Shown here: positions 16,694 through 25,190 of the stretch, one piece after another
How the letters are laid out: every line of letters begins with the position of its first letter
Position numbering within the stretch: the stretch's first letter is position 1
Source of the DNA: JACVRW01 sp963835705
Lineage (GTDB): Bacteria; Actinomycetota; Thermoleophilia; Solirubrobacterales; Thermoleophilaceae
NCBI GenBank assembly: GCA_963835705.1
Contig: CAWIGR010000007.1
Location: 124,001-188,000 of the forward strand
Direction: 5' to 3'
Length of the DNA: 64,000 nt
Made by a program: the position numbers and the translations under genes
Notes under the pieces: generated by a model
Databases searched by the model: none
What the model saw: only the letters and a program-made list of their open reading frames with translations
Told to the model about the DNA's origin: nothing

Positions 16694-17856
16694 ACCGGGA
16701 AGAGCGGCTCGCCGGCCACTCCGGCGATCATGTCCGCGAGCTCCTGCCCCGCCAGGAACCCCGGCACGTTGCCCGTGCCGGAGTAGCCGCCGGCCACCCA
16801 CAGCCCGGTCCGACCCGGGACGGGGCCCACGAAGGGACGTCGGTCGTCGCTGTAGCCGACCGTGCCGGTCCAGCGGTGCGTGACGGCGGCGTCCACGCGG
16901 ACGTCCTCGCGCAGGTAGCGCTCGATCCGCTTCCAGATGCGCCGATCGCCCCGTCCGCTGTCGGTGTACGACGCCTCGCCGTCGAGGTCGCCGAACCCGC
17001 CGGCGAGAATACGCCCGTCGGGACGCTGCTGGAAGTACTCGTAGCCCCACCGGGCATAGACGAGCTGGTCGACGATCCGCTCGGGAAGCGGCTCGGTGGC
17101 CACCATGTGAAGGCGGCGGGCCCGTACGCGCCCGTCGTAGGAGGGCACGAGCCTCGGAAGGGCACCGTCGGCGGCCACGATCACGTGGCGTGCGCGGACG
17201 CTGCCCGTATTCAACATCAGTGTTCCCTCGATGGGTGCCCGCACCTCGCTCCCCTCGCGGATCCGCACCCCGGCCCGCTCCGCGTCGCGGGCGAGCGCGC
17301 GGATCCATCGGGCCGGCTGCAGGGAGCCGTCGTGCTCGGTCAGGCACGCGTTCCACGCGCTCCGGCGCAGCGCGGGCGGCAGCTCGTCTCGTTCGAGCAG
17401 CCGGCCGGGAAACCCGTCCTCGCTCAGCGCCGTCACGTGCCGGCGCACGTGTTCGCCCTCCTCCTCGGACGAGGACACGCGCAGCGAGCCGACCCGCCTG
17501 ACCACGTCCCCCATCCCCAGCTCGGCCGCCAGGGCGTACATCTCCTCCTGCACCGCCAGCGTGCGGGCGTAGGCGCGCCGGGCGTAGCCGCGTCCGTACA
17601 GCTCGACGGCGTCGTTGTGGAAGGGAGCGAGGCCCGCGATGAGAAAGCCCCCGTTGCGGCCGCTCGCCCCTCCGGCGACGGTGTCGCGCTCCAGCACGAG
17701 CGTCTCGATCCCGTGCCCGGCCAGCCGCCGCGCGCAGGAGAGGCCGCCCACGCCGGCGCCGATCACGCAGGCCTCCACCTCCACGTCGCCGGTCAGCGGC
17801 GCGCGCGCCCTGTAGGGCTCGTCCAGCCAGTAGGAGACGCCGTCGTGCGGGGTCAC
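16690..17856 (-). CDS. FAD-dependent oxidoreductase (DAO / GlpO-OrdL-like)
   Basis: 388 residues. An N-terminal YWLDEPYRARAPLTGD leader precedes the FAD-binding motif ACVIGAGVGGLSCARRL at about 30-46, as in gamma-glutamylputrescine oxidase (PuuB/OrdL)-like proteins. GGASGRNGGFL is the second dinucleotide/FAD contact. The C-terminal TGTVGYSDDRRPFVGPVP and WVAGGYSGTGN are also family features. It probably oxidises a secondary amine or amino acid. GTG start overlaps the tgt stop by 4 nt. The stop overlaps the convergent kinase stop. Confidence 0.88.
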   Translation of the reverse strand: MTPHDGVSYWLDEPYRARAPLTGDVEVEACVIGAGVGGLSCARRLAGHGIETLVLERDTVAGGASGRNGGFLIAGLAPFHNDAVELYGRGYARRAYARTLAVQEEMYALAAELGMGDVVRRVGSLRVSSSEEEGEHVRRHVTALSEDGFPGRLLERDELPPALRRSAWNACLTEHDGSLQPARWIRALARDAERAGVRIREGSEVRAPIEGTLMLNTGSVRARHVIVAADGALPRLVPSYDGRVRARRLHMVATEPLPERIVDQLVYARWGYEYFQQRPDGRILAGGFGDLDGEASYTDSGRGDRRIWKRIERYLREDVRVDAAVTHRWTGTVGYSDDRRPFVGPVPGRTGLWVAGGYSGTGNVPGFLAGQELADMIAGVAGEPLFPV

Positions 17857-19031
17857 GCGGGGCGGGTCGCGCCGGCCAGCACCGACCGGGCGTGGTCGTC
17901 GAGCTCGCCGGCGAGGATCGCGTCGCGCAAGCCGCGCATCAGCCGCTCCATGAAGGTCAGATTGTGGAGCGTGACGAGGCGTTTGGCGGTGAGCTCGCCG
18001 GCGCGGATCAGGTAGTGCAGGTAGCCGCGCGTGTGCTCCCGGCAGGCGGGGCAGGGACAGTCCGGGTCGATCGGCTCGCGCGACGAGCGGTGGGCCGCCT
18101 TGGAGAGGTCGAGCCGCCAGCGCCCGGCGGGGTCGTGGACGAGGGCCGTGCCGTGGCGCGCCAGCCGCGTGGGCGTGGCGCAGTCGAAGCTGTCGATGCC
18201 GGCGGCCACAGCGTGGACGATGTCGTCCACGTCGCCGATCCCGAGCAGGTGGCGGGGACGCTCCTCCGGGAGGCGGGCGAGCGACCACCCGACCACCTCG
18301 CGCATCTGCTCCTTCTCCTGGCCGAGCGACCCGCCGATCGCGATGCCCGGCGTGCCGGAGTCCACCACGTACCCGGTCGACTCCTCGCGCAGGTCCTCGT
18401 GCACACCACCCTGGACGATCCCGTACAGGAGCCGGCCCCGGGGGGCGTGCTCGGCGTGCCAGCGGATGCAGCGGTCGAGCCAGCGATGGGTGCGCTCCAT
18501 GGAGCGCGCGGTGTAGTCGCGGTCGACGTGGAAGGGCGTGCACTCGTCGAACGCGAGCGCGATGTCGGAGCCGAGCGCCGCCTGGACCTCCATGGACGTC
18601 TCCGGGCCCATGAAGCGCTCGACCCCGTCGAGGTACGAGCGGAAGCGCACGCCCTCCTCCTCGATCGAGACGATCATCGAGCGGGGCCGGGCGCGCTTGC
18701 CTTTGATCTCCTCCGCGACCGACCCGTGGCCCATGGAGAAGACCTGGTAGCCGCCCGAGTCGGTCACGATCGCCCGGCGCCAGCCCATGAACTCGTGCAG
18801 CCCGCCCATCTCGCGCACGAGGTCCGGCCCCGGCTGGATGAAGAGATGGAACGTGTTGCCGAGCACCATGTCGTAGCCGAGCTCCGCCACCTCGGCCGCG
18901 TGCAGGGTCTTGACCGTGGCTGAGGAGGCGAGCGGGACGAAGGCCGGCGTGCGGACGTCGCCGTGCGGCGTGTGGATCACGCCGGCCCGGGCGGAGCCGT
19001 CGCGGGCGGCGATCTCGAAGGCGGACGGCAC
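17853..19031 (-). CDS. tgt: tRNA-guanine transglycosylase
   Basis: 392 residues, normal length. Contains the substrate pocket and nucleophile motifs TDSGGYQVFSMG and AFDECTPFHVDRDYT, the GIVQGGVHEDLR loop, and the zinc site CPCPACREHTRGYLHYL with downstream His in LVTLHN. It exchanges guanine-34 for the queuosine precursor in tRNAs with GUN anticodons. The GTG at 19031 is chosen because FEIAARDGSARAG is the conserved beginning; the ORF extends further upstream in Arg-rich non-homologous sequence. Confidence 0.95.
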   Translation of the reverse strand: MPSAFEIAARDGSARAGVIHTPHGDVRTPAFVPLASSATVKTLHAAEVAELGYDMVLGNTFHLFIQPGPDLVREMGGLHEFMGWRRAIVTDSGGYQVFSMGHGSVAEEIKGKRARPRSMIVSIEEEGVRFRSYLDGVERFMGPETSMEVQAALGSDIALAFDECTPFHVDRDYTARSMERTHRWLDRCIRWHAEHAPRGRLLYGIVQGGVHEDLREESTGYVVDSGTPGIAIGGSLGQEKEQMREVVGWSLARLPEERPRHLLGIGDVDDIVHAVAAGIDSFDCATPTRLARHGTALVHDPAGRWRLDLSKAAHRSSREPIDPDCPCPACREHTRGYLHYLIRAGELTAKRLVTLHNLTFMERLMRGLRDAILAGELDDHARSVLAGATRPA

Positions 19032-19212
19032 GGCGAAGAGCCTACGCGGGCGGGCGAAGGCCGACGTGGTCCGGAGGCGTCCAAATATTGGACGCAACCG
19101 GACCACGTGCCCGAAATGGCGGGGGGCCGCCCCGACCGAGCGGCCCCACGTGCTGCCGTTCAGGGAGCGCCCGCACGCGGCCGACCCGCGAGCGGAGCGC
19201 CACCCGGAACGC

Positions 19213-19680
19213 CTACGCCTCCTTGGCGCTGCCCTCCACGGCGGGCGCGCCGCCGTTCTCGCGCGCGCCGGCATTGATCTCCACGCGGCGCGGCTTGTGC
19301 TCCTCGGGCTTCGGGATCCGAACCTCGAGGACGCCGCGGTCGAAGCTCGCCGAGATCCCGTCGGGATCGATGCGATCCGGCAGCGTCAGCGAGCGGCTGA
19401 AGCTCCCGAAGGCGCGCTCGATCCGATACCAGCCGCGCTCGCGCGACTCGTGCTCGGCCTTGCGCTCGCCCGAGATGCTGAGCGTGCCGTCCTGGACCTC
19501 GATCGAGACGTCCCCCTCGTCGAGGCCGGGCAGGTCCGCCTTGAGGACGAAGTGGTCCTCGGCCTCTACCAGGTCCATCTGCGGGACCCAGCGGCGCGAC
19601 TCGCGCTCGCCGCCGAAGAAGGCGTCGAAGAGGCGGTCGACATCACGGGAGAAGGGCTGCGGGTTGACGACCAGAGCCAT
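19213..19680 (-). CDS. Small heat shock protein, Hsp20/alpha-crystallin family
   Basis: 155 residues. A short N-terminal arm (PFSRDVDRLFDAFFGG) precedes the alpha-crystallin domain at about 35-130: VPQMDLVEAEDHFVLKADLPGLDEGDV, then RGWYRIERAFGSFSRSLTLP and the closing GVLEVRIPKPEE. A C-terminal I-X-I-like element is replaced by VEINAG. It forms ATP-independent holdase oligomers. The ATG at 19680 is preferred over an in-frame upstream start because a GGAGG motif lies 7 nt before it. Confidence 0.93.
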   Translation of the reverse strand: MALVVNPQPFSRDVDRLFDAFFGGERESRRWVPQMDLVEAEDHFVLKADLPGLDEGDVSIEVQDGTLSISGERKAEHESRERGWYRIERAFGSFSRSLTLPDRIDPDGISASFDRGVLEVRIPKPEEHKPRRVEINAGARENGGAPAVEGSAKEA

Positions 19681-19734
19681 GGTTGAACCTCCATCCAATC
19701 CGAACGAACGATCACTCGGCGGGAGTATAAAACC

Positions 19735-21207
19735 TTAGTCGCTGATTATCAAGTTTTCTCCACTCATCTCTGCGGGGGCGTCTGACCTCATGAGTGCGAG
19801 CAGCGTAGGTGCCACATCCGCCAGGATGCCGCCTTCGCGCAGCTCGTCGGCGCCGGCGGTCACGATCACCGGCACCGGATTCATCGAGTGCGCCGTGTTC
19901 GGGCTCCCGTCGGGCTCCAGCATGTTGTCGGCGTTGCCGTGGTCCGCCGTGATCAGGCAGGTCCCCCCGCTCTCGGACACCGTCTTGACGAGGCGTCCAA
20001 GGCACTCGTCGACCGTCTCGACGGCCTTCACCGCGGCCTCGATGACCCCCGTGTGCCCGACCATGTCGGGGTTGGCGAGGTTGATGATCCCGAACGCGTA
20101 GTCGCCCGCCGTCCAACGCTCGACGAAGGCGTCCGTGGCCTCGCGCGCCGACATCTCGGGCTTGTGGTCGTAGGTCGGCACGTCCCGCGGCGAGTCCACG
20201 AGGCAGCGGTCCTCGCCCTCGTACGGCTCCTCCTCGCCGCCGTTGAAGAAGTAGGTCACGTGGGCGTACTTCTCGGTCTCGGCCACGTGCAGCTGCGACA
20301 GCCCGCGCGACGCCAGCGTGCTCGCCAGCGTCACCTCCGGCCGCTCGGGCGGGAACGCGACGGGGTGGTCCCAGTCCTCCCGGTACTCGGTCAACGTCGT
20401 GATCGCGACGTCAGGAAGCTTCGACAGCGCCTCCGTGAGCTGACGCGCCCGGTCGGGCCGGAAGTTGAAGATGATCACTCCGTCGCCCGGGCGGATGCGA
20501 CCTTCCCCGCCCACCAGCGTCGGCTTGATGAACTCGTCGGTCTCCCCGCGCTCGTAGGCGGCGCGCACCGCCGCCTCGCCGCTGTCGGCCCTGAACTCCG
20601 CCTCCCCCTCGACGAGCGCCTTCACCGCGAGCTCGGTGCGGTCCCAGCGCCGGTCGCGGTCCATCGCGTAGTAGCGACCGGTGACCGACGCCACGCGAGC
20701 CCCGGGGTGGGTTGGGAGGGCATCCTCGACCTCCGCGATGTAGCCCGCACCGGAGTCCGGGTTCGTGTCGCGCCCGTCGGTGAAGGCGTGGATCACCACG
20801 TCCTCGACGCCCTCGCGGCGCGCCAGCTCGAGCAGCGCCTTCAGGTGCCCCATGCTCGCGTGCACGCCCCCCGCCGACACGAGCCCGAGCAGGTGCAGCC
20901 GCTCCGCGTCGCACGCCGCCCGCAGCACCTCGTTCTCGACGAACGAGCCGTCCTCGATCGCCTCGTCGATGCGGAGCAGGTCCTGCTTGACGATCGCGCC
21001 GGCGCCCAGGTTGAGGTGGCCCACCTCGGAGTTCCCCATCTGCCCCTCCGGCAGGCCCACCGCCGGGCCCCAGGCCGTCAGGGTGGTGTGCGGCCGGCCC
21101 TCCCACAGCTCGTCGAAGACCGGCGTGTCGGCGAGGTCGACCGCGTTCCCGGGCCCCGGCTCGGCCAGCCCCCAGCCGTCGAGGACGACGAGGACCGCAG
21201 GGGTCAC
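19735..21207 (-). CDS. gpmI: 2,3-bisphosphoglycerate-independent phosphoglycerate mutase
   Basis: 490 residues. Alkaline-phosphatase superfamily metal sites are visible: VVLDGWG at 6-12, the phosphorylated Ser in MGNSEVGHLNLGAG near 57-70, GRYYAMDRDRRWDR, FNFRPDRARQ, and the C-terminal NLANPDMVGHTG and TADHGNADNM. It interconverts 3- and 2-phosphoglycerate with Mn. The last gene of the glycolytic operon, its ATG overlaps the tpiA stop by 4 nt. It is slightly shorter than the usual 510 residues without loss of motifs. Confidence 0.96.
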   Translation of the reverse strand: MTPAVLVVLDGWGLAEPGPGNAVDLADTPVFDELWEGRPHTTLTAWGPAVGLPEGQMGNSEVGHLNLGAGAIVKQDLLRIDEAIEDGSFVENEVLRAACDAERLHLLGLVSAGGVHASMGHLKALLELARREGVEDVVIHAFTDGRDTNPDSGAGYIAEVEDALPTHPGARVASVTGRYYAMDRDRRWDRTELAVKALVEGEAEFRADSGEAAVRAAYERGETDEFIKPTLVGGEGRIRPGDGVIIFNFRPDRARQLTEALSKLPDVAITTLTEYREDWDHPVAFPPERPEVTLASTLASRGLSQLHVAETEKYAHVTYFFNGGEEEPYEGEDRCLVDSPRDVPTYDHKPEMSAREATDAFVERWTAGDYAFGIINLANPDMVGHTGVIEAAVKAVETVDECLGRLVKTVSESGGTCLITADHGNADNMLEPDGSPNTAHSMNPVPVIVTAGADELREGGILADVAPTLLALMRSDAPAEMSGENLIISD

Positions 21208-22013
21208 TGCCCCGCCGCGGCCACGATCCGCGCGAAGCCCTCCGGGTCCAGGCTCGCGCCGCCCACCAGCGCGCCGTCCACGTCGGGCTGGGCGAGGATC
21301 TCCGCGGCGTTGTCCGGCTTGACGCTGCCCCCGTACTGCACGCGCACGTGGGCCGCCGCCTCGCTCGAGCGGTCCCCCACGAGCGCGCGGACGAACCCGA
21401 TCGCGTCCTGCGCGATCTCCGGCGTGGCCACGCGGCCGGTGCCGATGGCCCAGACCGGCTCGTAGGCGACGGTCACCTCGGCGAGCCGCTCAGGCGGAAC
21501 CTTCTCGAGGCCCTCCCGCACCTGCTGGCGCAGCTTGCGCTGCGTCTCGTCGCGCTCGCGCTCCTCCTCGGTCTCGCCGACGCACAGAATCGGGTGCAGG
21601 CCCGCGGCCAGCGCAGCCGGCACCTTCTGCTGCAGGGCGCGGTCGGTCTCGCAGTTGTGCTCGCGCCGCTCGGAATGCCCCAGCACCACGCCGTCCACGC
21701 CCAGCTCGGCGAGCATCGCGGCCGAAACCTCGCCGGTGAAGGCGCCGCTCTCCTCCCAGTGCATGGTCTGGGCGAGCACCATCACCCCGCTCCCGCGGAG
21801 CCTCTCCACGCAGACGTCGAGCGAGGTGAACGGCACGCACAGGCCCACGTCGGCGCGGCGCCGCGACTCGTCGGGCAGCAGCTCGAGCAGGCGCTCGCAG
21901 TAATCGCTCGCCTGGGCGCGCGTGCCCCACAGCTTCCAGTTGCCGGCGATGAACGTGCGGCGGCCCGAAGCAGCCGGATCGGCCGGCTGCGCAGGGCTTG
22001 GCGTCTCAGGCAT
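21204..22013 (-). CDS. tpiA: Triosephosphate isomerase
   Basis: 269 residues. About 18 extra Pro/Ala-rich residues precede the conserved FIAGNWKLWG (Lys at about 27). Catalytic His is in VLGHSERRE, and catalytic Glu in VAYEPVWAIGTG. The phosphate loop is VQYGGSVKPDNA and the C-terminal GGASLDPEGF. It interconverts DHAP and glyceraldehyde 3-phosphate. It overlaps pgk by 8 nt and gpmI by 4 nt. The N-terminal extension may mean that the true start is further in, but no better start is obvious. Confidence 0.96.
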   Translation of the reverse strand: MPETPSPAQPADPAASGRRTFIAGNWKLWGTRAQASDYCERLLELLPDESRRRADVGLCVPFTSLDVCVERLRGSGVMVLAQTMHWEESGAFTGEVSAAMLAELGVDGVVLGHSERREHNCETDRALQQKVPAALAAGLHPILCVGETEEERERDETQRKLRQQVREGLEKVPPERLAEVTVAYEPVWAIGTGRVATPEIAQDAIGFVRALVGDRSSEAAAHVRVQYGGSVKPDNAAEILAQPDVDGALVGGASLDPEGFARIVAAAGQ

Positions 22014-23214
22014 CGTCGAGCACCTCCACGCCGGGCAGGGGCTTGCCCTCGAGCAGCTCGAGCGCGGCGCCGCCGCCGGTCGAGAGGTGGTCCACCTCGT
22101 CGTCGAGGCCGAAGTCGGCCAGCGCCGCGGCGGAGTCGCCGCCGCCGACCACCGTCGTGCCCGGCGCGCGCGCCACCGCCTCGGCCACGGCGCGGGTGCC
22201 GTCGGCGAACGGCTCGAGCTCGAAGGCGCCCATCGGGCCGTTCCAGAACACCGTGCCGGCGCGCGTCACCTCCTCGGCGAAGGCCTGGGCCGTGCGCGGG
22301 CCGACGTCGAGCCCCATCCAGCCGTCCGGCACGTCCGTGCCCTCCTCCACGCGCCGCTCGGCGCCGGCGTCGAAGCTGTCGCCCAGCACGAGGTCGATCG
22401 GCAGGAGCAGGTTGCAGCGCGACGACTCGGCCTTGTCGAGCGCCCGCCGCGCCAGCTCCACCCCGTCCTCCTCCACCAGCGAGTCGCCCGTCGGCCTTCC
22501 CTGGGCGCGGAAGAAGCTGAAGCACATCGCGCCGCCCACCAGCAGCGTGTCGGCGGTGTCGAGGAAGGTTTCGATCAGGGCGATCTTGTCGCTGACCTTG
22601 GCGCCGCCCAGCACCACCGTGAGTGGCCGCTCAGGCGCCTCCACGATGGAACGCAGCGTGGTCACCTCGCGCTCGAGCAGCAGGCCCGCCACGGCCGGGC
22701 GGAGGTGGTCCGTAACGCCGGCCGTGGAGGCGTGGGCCCGGTGCGCGGCGCCGAACGCGTCGTTCACGTAGGCCTGCGCGAGGCCGGCCAGCTCCTCCGC
22801 CAGCGCCGGGTCGTTCTCCGTCTCGCCCCGCTCCCAGCGCGTGTTCTCGAGCACGAGCACGCTGCCCGAGTCGAGCCGCTCGGCGCCGCGGCGCACCTCG
22901 GGGCCGATCACCTCCGGCGCTTGGTGCACCGGCGCGTCGATCAGCTCTCCGAGCCGGTCGGAGACCGGCTCCAGCGACGTCTCGGGGTCGCGCCCCTTCG
23001 GCCTTCCGAGGTGCGAGCAGAGGATCAGCGCGGCGCCGCGGCCGAGCAACAGCTCGATCGTGGGGAGCGCCGCGCGGATGCGGGCGTCGTCGGCCACCCG
23101 GCCGCCCTCGAGCGGCACGTTGAAGTCCACCCGGGCGAGCACCCGCTCGCCCTGCGAGACCTCGAGATCCCGAACGGTGCGCTTGCCGAACTCCGTCAAC
23201 TGGCTGCTAGGCAA
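22006..23214 (-). CDS. pgk: Phosphoglycerate kinase
   Basis: 402 residues, standard size. Landmarks: RVDFNVPLEGG (substrate binding), SHLGRPKGRD, LENTRWERGE, the hinge VLGGAKVSDKI, nucleotide site FWNGPMGAFE, and C-terminal VVGGGDSAAAL with DHLSTGGGAALELLEGK. It makes ATP from 1,3-bisphosphoglycerate. The start lies within the last codons of gap (8-nt overlap), so translation is coupled. Confidence 0.97.
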   Translation of the reverse strand: MPSSQLTEFGKRTVRDLEVSQGERVLARVDFNVPLEGGRVADDARIRAALPTIELLLGRGAALILCSHLGRPKGRDPETSLEPVSDRLGELIDAPVHQAPEVIGPEVRRGAERLDSGSVLVLENTRWERGETENDPALAEELAGLAQAYVNDAFGAAHRAHASTAGVTDHLRPAVAGLLLEREVTTLRSIVEAPERPLTVVLGGAKVSDKIALIETFLDTADTLLVGGAMCFSFFRAQGRPTGDSLVEEDGVELARRALDKAESSRCNLLLPIDLVLGDSFDAGAERRVEEGTDVPDGWMGLDVGPRTAQAFAEEVTRAGTVFWNGPMGAFELEPFADGTRAVAEAVARAPGTTVVGGGDSAAALADFGLDDEVDHLSTGGGAALELLEGKPLPGVEVLDDA

Positions 23215-24226
23215 CCGGCGCTCCCGCCAACACTCGCTGCGCCAGGTCGACCACGCGATTCGAGTAGCCCCACTCGTTGTCGTACCAGGCCACGACCTTC
23301 ACGAGCCGCTGGTCGATCACCATCGTCAGCGGCGAGTCGAACACCGACGAGTAGGGCGAGCGCACGATGTCGCTCGACACGATCGGGTCCTCGCTGTACT
23401 GGAGGATTCCTTCGAGCGCCCCCGTGTCGGCCTTGGAGGCGAAGGCCTCGTTGATCTCCTCCTTGCTCGTCGGCCGGCCGACCTCGCAGACGAGGTCCAC
23501 GACCGACCCGGTGATCACCGGCGCCCGCACGGCGATCCCGTTCAGCTTGCCCTCCAGCTCGGGCACCACGAGGCCGATCGCCTTGGCGGCGCCGGTCGAG
23601 GTGGGCACGAGGTTGGCCGCCGCGGCGCGCGCGCGGCGCAGGTCCTTGTGAGGGGCGTCCTGCAGGCGCTGGTCGGCCGTATAGGCGTGGATCGTGGTCA
23701 TGATCCCCCGCTCGATGCCAACGGCGTCGTGGAGCACCTTCGCCACCGGCGCCAGGCAGTTGGTGGTGCAGGATGCGTTCGAGATCACGTGGTGCTGCTG
23801 GGGGTCGTAGGCGTCGTCGTTCACGCCCAACGCGAGCGTCACGTCCGGCTCCTTGGCGGGCGCCGTGATGATCACCTTCTTGGCGCCGGCCTCCAGGTGC
23901 TTGGCGGCGTCCTCGCGCCCCGTGAACAGGCCGGTCGACTCGATCACCACCTCGGCGCCCGTGTCCGACCACGGCAGCGCGGCCGGGTCCTTCTCGGAGA
24001 ACACCCGCAGCTCGTCGCCGTCGACGACGATGCCGTTGTCGGTGTGCGAGATCTCGCCCGGGAACGGCCCGAGGATCGAGTCGTACTTGAGGAGGTGGGC
24101 GAGCGTCTCCGTGTCGGTGATGTCGTTGACGCCGACCCAGTCGATGTCGGCGCCGGCTGCGTGCGCCGCCCTGAAGACGTTGCGGCCGATGCGCCCGAAG
24201 CCGTTGATTCCGGCCTTCAAGGCCAT
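23207..24226 (-). CDS. gap: Glyceraldehyde-3-phosphate dehydrogenase
   Basis: 339 residues. NAD-binding INGFGRIGRNVFRAA at 8-22, catalytic Cys in SNASCTTNCLAPV near 150-155, LVPTSTGAAKAIG, and C-terminal WYDNEWGYSNRVVDL. First gene of the gap-pgk-tpiA-gpmI set. ATG is preceded by a GGGAGAA ribosome site. The 75-bp space to rapZ may carry the operon promoter, but no clear box is seen. Confidence 0.97.
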   Translation of the reverse strand: MALKAGINGFGRIGRNVFRAAHAAGADIDWVGVNDITDTETLAHLLKYDSILGPFPGEISHTDNGIVVDGDELRVFSEKDPAALPWSDTGAEVVIESTGLFTGREDAAKHLEAGAKKVIITAPAKEPDVTLALGVNDDAYDPQQHHVISNASCTTNCLAPVAKVLHDAVGIERGIMTTIHAYTADQRLQDAPHKDLRRARAAAANLVPTSTGAAKAIGLVVPELEGKLNGIAVRAPVITGSVVDLVCEVGRPTSKEEINEAFASKADTGALEGILQYSEDPIVSSDIVRSPYSSVFDSPLTMVIDQRLVKVVAWYDNEWGYSNRVVDLAQRVLAGAPVA

Positions 24227-24301
24227 TCGATTCTCCCTTTCGTGGCTTAGCGCGGTGAATCTACCGCTTGCCCGACGATGCCTGGTCGGAAACGGCTACG
24301 G

Positions 24302-25180
24302 CTACGGCCGCCGTGGCGGCTTCTGCACGTCGCGGTGGACGACGTCGATCAGCAGATCGCCGCGGGGCGCGTAGATGCGTGCCAGGTGCTCGGCGATCAC
24401 CACGGAGCGGTGCCGGCCGCCGGTGCAGCCGATGCCCACGGTCAGGTGGGACTTGCCTTCCCGCTCGTAGGCCGGCAGCAGGTAGTCGAGCAGCGGTGTG
24501 AGGCGCTCGTAGAACTCGGCGATGCCGTCCGAGTCCTCCACGTAGTCGATCACCGGCTCGTCCAGCCCGGTGAGGTCGCGCAGTTCGGCCTCATAGTGCG
24601 GGTTGGGCAGGAAGCGGACGTCGAAAGTGAGGTCGGCGTCGCGCGGGGTCCCGTGCTTGAACCCGAACGTCATGAGCGTGACCGAGAGCCGGCCGATCTT
24701 CCCGTGCGGGAGCATCTTGTCGGCCACCACCTTGCGAAGCCGCGCTGCCGACAGGTCGGTGGTGTCTATGCAGACGTCCGCGCGCTCCCTGAGCGGCGCG
24801 AGCAGCTCGCGCTCGTCCCGAAGCGCGGCCTCCACGGAGCCGCCGTCGGCGAGCGGGTGCCGGCGGCGAGTCTCCTTGAAGCGGTTGATCAGGACCGGGT
24901 CGCTGGCCTCCAGGTAGAGCAGCCGGTACTGCACGCCGCGGCCGTCGAGATCGTCGAGCACCCGGACGAGGCCGTCGAAGTAGGCGCCGCCGCGTACGTC
25001 CGAGGCCACCGCGGCGCGCTCGACCTTGCTGCCCTCGTGCCCGAACAGGTCGGCGAGCGAGCCGATCATCTCGGGCGGGAGGTTGTCGACGCAGAAGTAG
25101 CCGGCGTCCTCGAAGGTGGCCATCGCCTGGGACTTGCCGGCCCCGCTGAAGCCGGTGATGACGACGAAGTCCTGGATCAC
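24302..25180 (-). CDS. rapZ: RapZ/YvcJ-family nucleotide-binding protein
   Basis: 292 residues. N-terminal P-loop GFSGAGKSQA at about 9-18. Walker-B-like and linker region VQYRLLYLEASDPVLINRFKETRR. C-terminal domain signature SFGFKHGTPRDADLTFDVRFLPNP (Thr for Ser at the start), then IGCTGGRHRSVVIAEHL. In Enterobacteria RapZ controls glmS sRNAs; in Gram-positives YvcJ hydrolyses GTP and its role is less clear. It follows uvrC by 10 bp as in most Actinobacteria, but is followed by gap instead of yvcK and whiA. Confidence 0.93.
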   Translation of the reverse strand: MIQDFVVITGFSGAGKSQAMATFEDAGYFCVDNLPPEMIGSLADLFGHEGSKVERAAVASDVRGGAYFDGLVRVLDDLDGRGVQYRLLYLEASDPVLINRFKETRRRHPLADGGSVEAALRDERELLAPLRERADVCIDTTDLSAARLRKVVADKMLPHGKIGRLSVTLMTFGFKHGTPRDADLTFDVRFLPNPHYEAELRDLTGLDEPVIDYVEDSDGIAEFYERLTPLLDYLLPAYEREGKSHLTVGIGCTGGRHRSVVIAEHLARIYAPRGDLLIDVVHRDVQKPPRRP

Positions 25181-25190
25181 GCTGCCACGC

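Noticed and set aside
19715..19735. Possible CIRCE or HAIR heat-shock operator before hsp20/gpmI
   Set aside because: ACTCGGCGGGAGT is a short inverted repeat, but lacks the TTAGCACTC or CTTGAGT core, and it lies between the hsp20 leader and gpmI stop rather than at a promoter.
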